64,000 nt of DNA from Crotalaria pallida (Eukaryota; Streptophyta; Magnoliopsida; Fabales; Fabaceae): positions 12,728,001-12,792,000 of the forward strand of contig CM075655.1 in NCBI GenBank assembly GCA_037953625.1. The letters are read 5' to 3'. The notes beneath the pieces are model-generated. The model searched no databases. It saw nothing but the letters and a program-made list of their open reading frames with translations, and was not told the origin of the DNA. Positions 36,001 through 46,599 of this stretch are shown piece after piece. Numbering within the stretch: the first letter of the stretch is position 1; each line of letters starts with the position of its first letter. The translations under genes were made by a program, and so were the position numbers.

Positions 36001-38269
36001 AGACTAGGAAGGAAGCAGATCGTTCGGAACCCATAGAATCGGTAACTACAAACCCAGGTGAGAGAGAAGTTATCCTAAGACGCTTTGGTGTCTAGTGAGT
36101 ATGCTAGGACACTCCGTACTCTCTCAAAGTCGGAGTAAAGGTCTATCGTAGCTAGTAGTATACCCGATAAATTGTGTGCCTTGTTTGTATCGTGGTATAC
36201 GAAGACTCAGACCTATACCATCACATGGTATGAATTGATTGATATATTTGTTATGTTGAGATTATATTGTTGTTTATATTGCCATTGCATGATCATAATG
36301 CATCATCCCGCAATATAAGATAAGAATAGAAAAGACATTAGAAACTATAAGAAATTCCCCAACGAATAGAGCGAAACTCTGAGGAATGGAACACGCGATG
36401 GAACCGGATGATGCTGATGCGCCGAGTACGTGGATCGAGCTGACGATATGACGACGCCGATGATGCTTTGAATACGGACGCAATGGTTGCTGAATTCTGC
36501 AAGAATGTTTCCATATGGTCGTAGCCATATGTTGAGAATGTTTCCATATGGTTGTAGCCATATGTTGAGAGTGGTTTAAGATAGGTCAGAGCCTATCTAT
36601 CAATGATTGATGGATATCCCGCATATGGTCGGAGCCATATGCCGATGGTGATTCTGAGTGGGTCGTAGCCCGTCAGAATGATGATTGATATTCCGACTAT
36701 AGTCGTAGCTATATGTTGATGGTAATTCTGAATGGGTCGTAGCCCGTCAGAAAGATTGTGGATATCCTGCATACTGGTCGGAGCCGTATGCCGAAAATGA
36801 TTCGGGATGGGTCGGAGCCCATCAAACATAGTGGTCGAGTCCCACAAAAGTAATCCGCATATGGTTGGAGCTATATGACGGAGATGACTTATGATGGGTC
36901 GACGTTAGGACGAACGAGTATAACCCCACGACTTAAAACCCTTACCCGAAGTAGTGGAGAGGAAGATACGGTGTTTACCTGCGTGGTAATCACTTGATGA
37001 TTAGTATAGGGGAGGGCAATGACGGTGACTCGTCAAGAAGCCTAAGAGGAGCTTGTCTAGGCGGGAAAAAGCTACAGTGACCTGGGTTGACCATCCGAGG
37101 TTGGGTAGGTAGTCTGGTGTCGTAGCTGAAGTACTGCATGATCACTAGACGGATGATTGACACCCCTTTGACTAAATCAGGATCAGAAGAGGGATACTTG
37201 AACACGGCGGAGGTGGACACCCTTGTCATGACAATTTTTCCCGGGCATATTATATTATATTTTGGTGTCGTCTCCCAGAGCCGGTGTGGTTAGAGATCCT
37301 GTACTTCTGATTGCTTCCGACTAGGTGGATGGAATCCGAGGAGATGTAGACCTGAACCTAAAACCATAATGCCTGAAACCCGATGTTATGGACTTGAGAT
37401 ACGTGGACAAAGAGACTTCGACTTTGCGAGACAAGCTGTTAAAGATATTCGACTTTGTGAGTTGAGCTGATTAAGAGATTCCCTTAAGAGAAAGACAAAG
37501 CGTTAGATAATGCGCCGATTGCATGCATTCTCATGCATCTTGCACAGTTATCTGTTGTATTGTTTGTTATGTTCTGGTGTACATCGCTAGTGTAAATCCA
37601 AGAAGTTGATGGAAGTAATTCCATTCGGATAACTTACTCTCTCAACTTCTTGTGTGTATGTGATGGCGAACCTCTGGTTCTAGAAGATGGTGGAGCTGGT
37701 GTGGCTTCTCCTGGAAGAAGGACTTACTGATCGTGATGCGCTAACGAGAGGGCTACTGCTGGACGACGGAGATTGCTTTTGAAGACTTACGTTGCGGATC
37801 GATAAGGGGACGGTGCTTAGTAGATTATAGTTAGGTTCTAATGGACCCTTGCATGATATGTATATCAAGTGTACCCCTTTTCTTTTGTAATGTTTTGGCA
37901 AGGTAAATGTTATGTAAGAATGGCACCGCTGATCTATGGTGACCACTTTTAAAAGAATCCTTAAGACCTGTTTTTAAACTGTTTTCCGAAAGACTGTCGT
38001 AATCAGACAGATAACCGTTTTAAGTAAATCAGTTATGTTTTCTATAAGTGAAATGTTTTACCTATCTGTTGAAAGTAAGTTTTCAATATTAAACTATTTT
38101 TAGAAACTTGGGCAAACGTTTCGAGATAGAGGTTTTGAAAGTAATACCTTGTTTTGGGAAACTTGACCGATGAGTTTTCTATTTGAAAAAAAAATCCCTG
38201 TTTTTCATGAAAGAATTAATTAGTAATTTAAAAGTGTTTGTTTCGAGTTTTCCAAATCGGGGTGTTACA
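33060..38269 (+). repeat. 3' LTR of the nested chromovirus, 5.2 kb
   Basis: After pol, GAGGACGAGAAATTTATAAG and a purine-rich GGGGAGGA lead into TGTAACATCTGCC. The LTR ends GGGGTGTTACA, near-inverse to its start. At 5210 bp it is long for a plant LTR. Early on it has three inverted repeats (33561-33577, 33582-33596, 33713-33733). Late on it has a hairpin array (36512-36870). Stretches at 36050-36130 and 37290-37400 match the reverse complement of 46900-46990 and 45045-45100, so it is related to the solo LTR at 42061-52759. Confidence 0.8.
36512..36870 (+). repeat. Hairpin array in the 5.2-kb LTR
   Basis: At least nine short hairpins share a core GGTCGTAGCC or GGTCGGAGCC, flanked by different but complementary stems. 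Examples are CATAT/ATATG (36512-36531, 36545-36564), GATA/TATC (36580-36597), GATG/CATC (36806-36823) and a CATAC/GTATG version near 36770. The stem changes on both sides together while the loop core stays. Confidence 0.8.
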
Positions 38270-38733
38270 CGACACATACGACTGAGAACGAGGAAGAGGA
38301 AGAGGATCCTATTGAAGAAGAGGAACCGATGGAAGGCAGTGATCAAATGGTGGAGGAGGATCCCGTGGAGGATTCCAAGTGAACGCCTGAGGTCTGTAAG
38401 TTACAATACTATCTAGTCTTGCTAGATTTTGGAGTTCCGAACCACACGCTCTGGGTTATAGTATGCTATAGTTTGATATTAAACTCAGAGTCTCATAGTA
38501 AATGATGAAAATGGAACTCATGTACTTTGGAGAAATATATGAATGATGTAAGATAATGTAAATTATGATGCAATGGCATATATATATATATATATGTGAT
38601 AAGTATTTTGGTTCCGCACTTAGTGAATTGATTTTGTTAGAATTGGGTGAATGAATTTCAAATTGAAGGAAAAAATTTGGTCGTTATTTTTGGAATAAGT
38701 AATTTAAAAGAAATAGAAATTTGGGTTGTCACA
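38270..38733 (+). repeat. Outer Tekay-type LTR, right part
   Basis: It resumes after the nested LTR and ends GGGTTGTCACA. The first part reads open as an acidic Glu/Asp-rich frame to a stop at about 38380-38382 and may be the end of the LTR-embedded ORF begun at 29894. A TA microsatellite is at 38578-38595. Confidence 0.6.
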
Positions 38734-38881
38734 AAAGGAAAGGTCAACTTGAGCCTTCATTCGCTTGAAGCTTGGAAGCAAGACTTGTGTGAGCTTATTT
38801 GACTTTGATTGACTCTGTTTGTAATCATCAAAACCTTTTTGAATAGCACTTGAAATCCTTAGGAAAGCTTGACTTCTAACA
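38734..38881 (-). repeat. Copia 3' LTR, piece 3 of 3 (LTR start)
   Basis: The plus strand ends GACTTCTAACA, so on the minus strand the LTR begins TGTTAGAAGTC. It matches the start of the LTRs at 44035 (minus) and 56249 (plus), including TTGATGATTACAA-like sequence. With the two earlier pieces the LTR totals about 1.6 kb. Confidence 0.8.
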
Positions 38882-38894
38882 CTCCTCCTTTTTT
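38882..38894 (-). promoter_or_regulatory. Polypurine tract of the minus-strand copia element
   Basis: On the minus strand AAAAAAGGAGGAG lies directly before the TGTTAGAAG start of the LTR. This fixes the LTR at 14506-38881 as the 3' LTR. Confidence 0.85.
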
Positions 38895-39318
38895 ATAATG
38901 ACAAACCTATTCTGAATGAAACTGCAACACAAGTGTTAAGCAAGCATATATATATATATATATATATGTATGTATAAAGATCCTCAAACCCCACTAGGAA
39001 AAAAATTGCAATGCCATTTCAGGCAAACAGATGAACATCATGGAAACTCCCCCTGAAGAGATGCATAAATAAAATATAGCATAAACAATCATCTCAGAAT
39101 CTTCTCCCCCTTTGTCAACATCAAAAGGAGTGAAGATGCATCCGTCAAAGGTGCCTGAACCTTAAGAAATAATCCCCCTGCAACACTTAATAGACGCATT
39201 AGTAATAAAGATATTGGCTGGACACACAATCATTCAATGTGAGATGCACAAGTTAAGCTAAGTTTTCTACGAATAAAAAAGAAGTTTTCTTTAGGAAGAG
39301 GTTTAGTAAAGATATTGG
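38895..39318 (-). other. Copia 3' untranslated spacer
   Basis: Lies between the RNase H stop and the polypurine tract. It contains a TA microsatellite (38945-38967) and C-rich tracts such as TCTCCCCCTTTGTCAACATC, common in this copia lineage. No env-like frame is seen here. Confidence 0.5.
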
Positions 39319-41933
39319 CTAACTGTTTTGTGGTGTCCACATAATCACACAATCACCTTTTTGAATGTGATCACGAATAAAATGGTGACAAATCTCAATG
39401 TGCTTTGTGTGTGAATGTTGCACCGGTTTTTTGGTTATGTTGATTGCACTAGTGTTATCACATTTAATGGGAATGTGATCTAGACTTACTCCAAAATCTA
39501 GGAGTTGATGTTTCATCCATAGGATTTGTGCACAACAGCTACCCGCAGCGACATATTCAGCCTTAGTTGTGGATGAGGCTACACTAGCTTGTTTCTTGCT
39601 AGCCCAAGACACTAAAGAACTGCGTAAGAGGTGACATGTGTCGCTCGTGATTTTCCTATCTATTTTACACCCATCAAAATCAGAATCGGAATACCCAATA
39701 AGGTTACAAGTGGAACCTTTGGGATACCATAAACCCATATCAGCTGTGCTAGACAAATATTTCATTATTCTTTTGACAGCAACTAAGTGCATTTCTTTTG
39801 GATTCACCTGGAATCATGCACACATGCATACACTAAAAATAATATCGGACCTACTTGCAATTAAATTAAGGAGGGAACCGATCATACCTCTATACTTCGT
39901 AAGTTCAGCTAGTTTACCTTCCTTATCCTTGTCTAGGTACCATGAAGTGCCCGTTGGAGTTGCAACTGCTTTGGCCTTATTCATGCCAAATCTTTTCAAT
40001 AGTTCCTTGAAGTATTTGGTTTGACTTATAAAGATTATATCCTTTGCTTGTTTGAATTAAAGTCCTAGGAAGAAGTTAAGTTTGGTCATCATAGACATCT
40101 CGAACTCTTCCTGCATTATACTCGAAAAATCCTTGCAAAGGGTTTCATAGTAGCACCTAATATGATATCATCAACATATATTTGAACTAAAAGAATGTTC
40201 TTTCCTGTCTTTTTGATAAAAAGTGTGTTGTCAACTTTACCCCTTTCAAAATTCTTTTCAAGTAAAAATTTGCTCAATCGCTCATACCATGCTCTAGGAG
40301 CTTGTTTGAGACCATAAAGAACCTTTTTCAATTTGAAAATATGATCAGGAAATTCAAAACTTTCAAAACCAGGGGGTTGACTAACATACACTTCCTCATT
40401 TATAAAACCATTTAGAAAGACACTCTTTATGTCCATTTGAAACAATTTAAAATCTAATAAGGTGCATGCTAACGCTAAGAGTAATCTAATAGCTTCCAAC
40501 CTAGCAACAGGGGAAAAAGTTTATCATAATCTATCCCCTCTTATTGGTTGTAGCCTTTTGCAACCAGTCTAGCTTTGTTTCGAACAATTATACCAGTCTC
40601 ATCAAGTTTGTTTTAAAAATCTATTTAGTTCCAATAATTTGATGAGAACTAGGTCTAGGAACAAGTTCCCAAACCTGGTTTTTTTCAAACTGGTTTAATT
40701 CTTCTTGTATAGCAAGCAACCAATGTACATCAACTGAAGCCTCAGAAATAGACTTAGGCTCCACTTGAGAAACAAAGTCCATATGATTACATAGAATACT
40801 TAAAGAATTATGAGTACTTACACCTTTGGAGATATCACTATTACTTGATCGATTGAATGATACCAAGATGTCCTCCACTCCTTAAGAAGATCTACATTAG
40901 GTATGTGGGATCTCCTTGAAGCTGCTCTTGTTCCCCAGAGTTCTCATTTACATTATTGGATTTATTTGTTTCTTGGATACCTCTTTTTCTTCCAAAGTTG
41001 GCTCATTTTCCTCATCTAGGTAGAGGTCTCCAAGAATACCTATGTTACCGATTCCAAGAATTCTTCCCTTGTTGTTGTCTCCGAAGGTCACGTACCCTTG
41101 GTCCTTTGGAACTAAGTATGAAAATTTGGCTTTGTCTCTAGTCATGTGCCTAGAGCATCCACTGTCTAAGTGCCAGTACGACCTCTTGGCCTCCGGAGTG
41201 TCCTACAAAACAAAGTTACTTTTTATTTTTAGGTACCCAAACTCTTTTGGGTCCTGGAATGTTAGTGCTTATAAAGCTTCCATTGTATCTCTTCTTTGTT
41301 CCATTGTTCTTTTGAGTGAACTAAACTTTTCTGTGTTTGAACTCATGTGCACTATGACATTTTTTTCCGGAATTGTTACAAATAATAATGGATTTCTTAG
41401 ATGTGCTAGCAGGACAAAAATGGTACTTCAATTTTTTTGACGTCTGGCGCGTAAGTAACCAAGACCCGCTTTATTGAAAAAACATTTTTGTCTCCCTAGC
41501 ATCAAATTTAAGGTGTTTCTTCCTTTTGTGAATTTTGCAAGTGTTTCTATAAGATCTTCATTTTCATTTACCAAATCCTTGCAAAACTTACATGAGAAAT
41601 TTGACCTCTTAAATTTGTCCTCATTACAGGAAGTGTTTGTGGAATTACTTAGAATCACTTTCAGCCTTTTGATTTCAATTTCCAAAAGTCCTTTTTCTTT
41701 TAAAAGTTTATCTTTTTCACTTAAAAGTAAGGCTGAAGTTTTCTTTTCAGAAATAACTAATTGGGCAAGCCTCATTGATTCCTCAAGTAATTCCTCAAAT
41801 GCTTCTTGTAATTGTAAATAAGATGCATTAAGCTCAAGTTCAGAGGTTACCTCATTTTGGTGTGCCATGAGGCATAGGTTGGCCACTTCCTCTTTGTCGT
41901 CGGAGTCCTCATCTGAGCTGCAAACATCGTCCA
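39319..41933 (-). pseudogene. Copia (Maximus/SIRE-type) gag-pol remnant with internal deletion
   Basis: Read on the minus strand from 41933. The gag C-terminal part has CKFCKDLVNENEDLIETLAKF and TKGRNTLNLMLGRQKCFF. A short protease piece (TRDKAKFSYLVPKDQGYVTFGDNN, 41145-41040) runs straight into RT-linker sequence, so the rest of protease and all of integrase are deleted. RT follows (40878-40621; 40499-40116 with FQMDIKSVFLNGFI, LYGLKQAPRAWYERL and the catalytic YVDD), then RNase H (39807-39319: SSTTKAEYVAAGSC, CDNTSAINITKKPVQHSHTKHI). There are several frameshifts. Gag N-terminus and 5' LTR are cut off at 41934 by another LTR. It is closely related to the element at 56249-64000. Confidence 0.9.
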
Positions 41934-42060
41934 TGTGACACCCTCAAATTAAACACGAGTAATAATAATAAATATAATTAAGCATTTACTCGAAAAGATA
42001 TGGACTTGCTGAAATGTAGAAAATATAGGGTTAAATTTTTCCTTTTTATTTTCTAAAAGA
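41934..42060 (-). repeat. LTR fragment inserted in copia gag, left part
   Basis: The minus strand ends GAGGGTGTCACA here, directly against copia gag. A second part of the same sequence probably lies at 52760-53238, because the big solo LTR at 42061-52759 is flanked on both sides by AAAGA. The far end of this LTR is lost. Confidence 0.55.
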
Positions 42061-42293
42061 TGTAACAGCCCGATTTTCGTATCACAGAATATCCAACTTT
42101 TACTTATTAGGTTGCTAAAAATGAGGCCAATTTTTTTTTGAAAACGTTATTGAAAAATCATTGATGTACTTTAACATCCTTCCTTGAAAACCGAGTTGTT
42201 ACTAAAATCTTCCTTTGCATAAAACATTCATTTTCATAAAGTGACTTGATCCAAGAACATCATAATTCATTATATTATATCAAAAACATTCAT

Positions 42294-44040
42294 GGCTATG
42301 TTGGTTTTGGCCTCAAAATCTCGAGAGGGGGGGGGGGGTGAATCGAGTTTTATTAATGTATTGTAAAAACCGTTACAAATTAAAAAATTGATTTGAGATG
42401 GACAGATTAAGTGTTTGAAACGGATCGCGAAAACGATAGAAAATAATAAAAGAGTAGCGCAGAAACGTAAAAATGAAATATGCGTAAATTAAAAGATATA
42501 GGGATAGAAAAGCTTGCACCGGTGAATTTTATACTGGTTCAGCCTTCCCATCGAAAGGCCTAGACCAGTCCCCAAACGACCCACTTGAGAGTTCTTATAC
42601 CAAGCAATAGAACCGCACCCTATTACAACCAAGAGCACCCCGCACACTACTAGGAACCTCCGTTCGCTAGGGGCCTCAATCACACAGCAGGGTTCCTCGC
42701 CCTACGACGTATCAAACGTCCACTAAGGGATTCTCTCCCTAACCACTAAGGTTTAGAACAAATACAATGAGAGTGATTACAATAGTTTGATGTGTTCTTC
42801 AACAACACAGATTCAACAATCAAGTACTATGATAATGAAGTAGTTGTTTCTCCAGAAGTCACTCAGCCAATAGGGATTTATGTTCTTCAAAAAATATGAA
42901 CGTGAAAAGCAGAAGACTTGTGTAGAAGAAGAAGAGAGAAACGTGAAGCTTAGAAAAAGATGAATGAATGATCTGATCGAATGAATAGCCTCAATGTTGG
43001 AGTGATTTTTTATTTTAAAAAAAACCTTTTAGAATAAAAAATGATTTTGAATAAGTAAAACAAAATCAAAATAAAAAAATAAGATTTGAAATAAGTTTTA
43101 AAATCAAAACTAAATCAAAATGATTTACGAAATAAAATAAAGATTTGATTCTAAACCAAAAAGGAAATAATTCAAATTTAAAATCATTTTCGAATTTTAT
43201 AAAATAAATTATAATCTTTTATATAAAAACAAATCAGGAAATAATAAAAATGATTCTGACACGTTTTTCAATAAAACATGAAGTAATCGATTATTCCTTC
43301 AAAAATAGAAATTCTTAAATTCATTTGAAAACCATGTAATTGATTATACCAAGAATAGTTAATCGATTACATCACTCCTGTTCAATGTATGATGCAACTC
43401 ATAATAATCGATTACACTAGTAAGTTAATCGATTACTGAGCCTCTGTTATGCATATGATGCAACATCATGTAATCGATTACTACAGAGCTTGTAATCGAT
43501 TACTAATCCTCTGAAAAATATATGATGCAACAATTATAATCGATTACTTGACCCATGTAATCGATTACTTCCATAAGAAAGTAACTGATTAACAAAATTC
43601 AATTAATCGATTACAACCTCTCTGATTTTTCTATGATGCAACAAAGTTAATTGATTACTTTATGAGATAATCGATTACTCTCTCTTGCAAACGTACAAAT
43701 ATACAGAGTTTTGTAACATCAAGTATTTTTACTAAGATTCAATGCAGAAAACATTTTTCATGCAAAAACACGTTTTTCTTCTTCTCTCTTAAAATGAAAA
43801 AAACTTATTGGCTTTTGTAACTCTTAAAGAAATAAAAACTCCATTACCTTACAATTGATCTAAGGAAAAGGTTTCTAATAATCTATGCCTTTCTTGAGTC
43901 TTCAAACTTGAATGACACTTGCACTTGTGAGCTTGAACTTGAGTTGGCTTGTTATCATCAAAACACTATCTTGAATTAAGCTTGAAGTCCATAGAGAGTT
44001 TGAAGCATGTCTTCCAACTAGCTTGATTTCCAACAGGCTA
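42294..44040 (-). mobile_element. Copia solo LTR with TSD GGCTA
   Basis: The LTR 42299-44035 starts TGTTGGTTTTGGCC and ends GATTTCCAACA on the plus strand. GGCTA flanks it at 42294-42298 and 44036-44040. It is a minus-strand copy of the LTR at 56249-57990, about 1.74 kb, including the G-run, the MIEAPSERR-type open frame (shared only because the LTRs are copies) and the palindrome array at 43285-43690. No internal domain, hence a solo LTR. Confidence 0.93.
43285..43690. repeat. Palindrome-pair array in the copia solo LTR
   Basis: About 13 copies of GTAATCGATTAC or near variants, in pairs 10-15 bp apart, with pairs repeating about every 60 bp next to GATGCAAC. Mirrors the array at 56597-57025. 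Confidence 0.85.
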
Positions 44041-44169
44041 TTCCCAAAGGATTGCACAGTTCGATCTTCAAAAATAAAAGTATTCCACAAGACATAATTA
44101 AAAGTTTAGCTTAATTACATAAATGGATCATGGCTCGGTAATCCTTGACTCAAAATACTAACAGTAAAC

Positions 44170-44582
44170 TTAAACTAAAAACACTATCCTTAAATCTTCC
44201 TGTCGAACACAACCGGATGAAGTTTCCATTTCTTCTTGCGCCCTTTCTTCACTCCCGAAGATGAGGCCATTTCTGTCGCTGCTTTCCCGCTGTCGTTTGA
44301 CTCCAATTCTACTCCACCTAGAGTGGTGGAGTTTTCCTAAATCTCGTTCCGCACTTTCTCTTCATAGCTTCTGTATCCTCGTACAGTGACTTGTCCCAAA
44401 TGCGGTTCCAGGTTGACACCGCTTAGTCTGTGTTCAGGGTCCTGAATCACTATTTGAGTGTAGCCCGTCCATACCCAACCATAGGGGGTGGGCTTCCAAC
44501 CATTTCCATGCCTTTTCCAAGTGGTGATCTCCATACGATGCTCCATCTGCCCGTTGAGATACCAGCAGCACCGATATGCCAA
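44170..44582 (-). other. LTR-embedded short ORF in the big solo LTR
   Basis: On the minus strand it reads MAYRCCWYLNGQMEHRMEIT, then GYTQIVIQDPEHRLSGV, to a stop at about 44337-44339. The same frame stays open afterwards with a basic run (VKKGRKKKWKLHPVVFD) to about 44170. It resembles gag, protease or other domains in no way I recognise. The VIQDPEHRLSG stretch is similar to VIFRHPNPLSG in the ORF at 29894, at the same relative place near the LTR's 3' end. It may be a decayed LTR-encoded protein or structured noncoding RNA. Confidence 0.45.
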
Positions 44583-45639
44583 CGAACAGGAGAGAGTAAG
44601 CGATCCGGACGACGCATCGTCGACGATGTGGATTTACGATAGGCAAGATATCAAGACAATACAAACATAGCAATACAACACACAGACAACATAGAATTCA
44701 AGTATATCATCATTATCAGCATTATTATCATTCATTATTATCTTACCAATCTTATTTTCACTTCTCATCATAACATTCTTTCTTTCTCTACTCTTTTCTC
44801 ATACTCAACTTTCAAATCCATCACTTGCGTTCACTTCCCTCTTCATGGGGTTTCCTTCATCTTTTCTCACTTCCCATTCTCAATTCGACTCTCAATTTCA
44901 TCATTCCATAAAGTTTCGCTTCTCATGATTATAAGTCTTTTCTTATCAAGTCTTATCACATCACGACCATCGATGATTGGGGAATTAGGGTATCATCGAG
45001 GTACACGTTTCTTTCGCAGTTAGCACACACGTCTAGAATCTACATCTCCTCGGTCATCCACCCAACCTAGTCGGAAGCAAACAGGAGTACAGGACCTTTA
45101 TCGTGCGGGCACGACAGCTGTCTCAACAAATCAATTGGCTCCAAGCCAGGAGAATTGTAGAAAACTCAGGTACAGTCTCAATTCAAATCATATCATATCA
45201 AATCATGTAATATCAAGGCACACTGTAGAAAAATCGGGTACAGTGGCAAATCAAGATGTCCCACTCCAGTCCCTCTCACTGTTCAAGATTTGCAATCTAG
45301 GGGGCATCGGTACTAGTTCTAGTTGCGCTGTAGAACTTACCACGGCATTGGACCCAGTCCCTACCACGTTCGTATACCACATGTGGAGTTCGTTCTGCCT
45401 AGAAAGTACTCAAGACTTCTTGACGTTTCACCGTCATCATCCTCCCCTAATGCAATCTCCACCTGAGTATCCCTGATACCCATGGTCTCTTCCTCTCCAC
45501 TACTTCGATATCACACTCATAGCTCACCGCGTTCGCATTTGTTAATGTCTTTTAAAAGTCTTTTATCTTTTTAATTAACCTAATGGTCGGCCCATCCTTG
45601 GTGCATCCCTTCAACGAGTCCCGACCACTAACTTTTAAT

Positions 45640-46320
45640 ATCACATTTCCTTTCCTTTCTCAACATAGCACAGAGCTGGGATCACATCAACAAACTCGCA
45701 TCTCATTTCACAATCTTTCTCAACTTTCATATCATCAACTTCCTCAAGTCTCATTTTACAACTTTCTCAAAAATCGCATTTCATACTCTCATTTCCTCAT
45801 CTTTATCAAAATCTCATCTCATAAATTTTCTCAACATCCCTTTCATAATCTCTCTCAAAACCTTGTTTCATAATCTTCCTCGAAATCACAATCTTTCAAA
45901 ACATCTCATTTCACAACATCTCATTCCGCAAACTTTCTCGAAATATCATTTCGCAAACTCTCTCAAAATATCATTTTATAAACTTTTTTAAAAAAATATC
46001 ATTTCATAAACTTTCACAAAATATAATTTTGTAAACTTTCCCAAAAATCTTGTTTCGTAATCTTTCTCAAAAATCTCATTTTGTAAACCTTCGCAAAAAT
46101 CTCAATTTGTAAAATTTTCTCAAAAATCTCGTTTCGTAAACTTTCTCAAAAATCTTGTTTCACATACTTTCTTCAAAATACATTTTACAAGCTTTCTGGA
46201 AATCTCGTTTTGTAAACTTGCTCAAAAACTCGTTTCATAACTTTTCTCAAAATACACTTTTATAAGCTTTCTCAAAAATTTCATTTCACCAACTTTTCTC
46301 AAAAATCTCAACATCTCATT
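45640..46320 (-). repeat. Minisatellite in the big solo LTR
   Basis: Roughly 20 diverged units of about 28-32 bp, with TTTCTCAAAAATCTC, then ATTTCGTAAAC or similar, on the plus strand. It occupies the region of the LTR where the related 5.2-kb LTR has its hairpin array. The open frame at 45583-45873 is part of the repeat and not a gene. Confidence 0.75.
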
Positions 46321-46599
46321 CCAGTGAGCACTAGTGGAGGAGCAAGCTCAACTCAACACAAGTCTCATTCCATCAACATCAACAAAGGAGCCAAGCTCCA
46401 CTCAGATCACATCTCATTTCAACAACAACATTACTTTCCCCAGCTCTGGCTCATCCTCATCATTTCATCAAATCTTTCCCCAATCTTAACTCTTATCTCT
46501 TTCTCAGAACATATCTCTTTTCCATTTAGTCTCATATCTCTTATCCTTATTTCTCTTCTTAATGTCTTATCAAGGCTGCCTTATTCCATAAGGACTTAG

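Larger units (their letters stand above)
27377..38738 (+). mobile_element. Tekay-type LTR insertion with nested chromovirus
   Basis: The inserted DNA runs 27382-38733, starting TGTAAGACCC and ending GGGTTGTCACA. It is flanked by AAAGA (27377-27381) and AAAGG (38734-38738), a one-base-different target duplication. The copia LTR continues on both sides. The outer sequence looks like one long LTR (27382 to about 30085, then 38270-38733). It was later split by a 5'-truncated chromovirus (pol 30093-33023 and LTR 33060-38269). The exact inner left junction lies between 29890 and 30120. Confidence 0.75.

Noticed and set aside
42489..42683. Open frame MIEAPSERRFLVV... also found at 57603-57797
   Set aside because: The two frames match because both lie in copies of the same copia LTR. 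No domain or codon bias supports a gene.
45583..46599. Frames rich in SHN/ISF repeats
   Set aside because: Translations of the LTR minisatellite.
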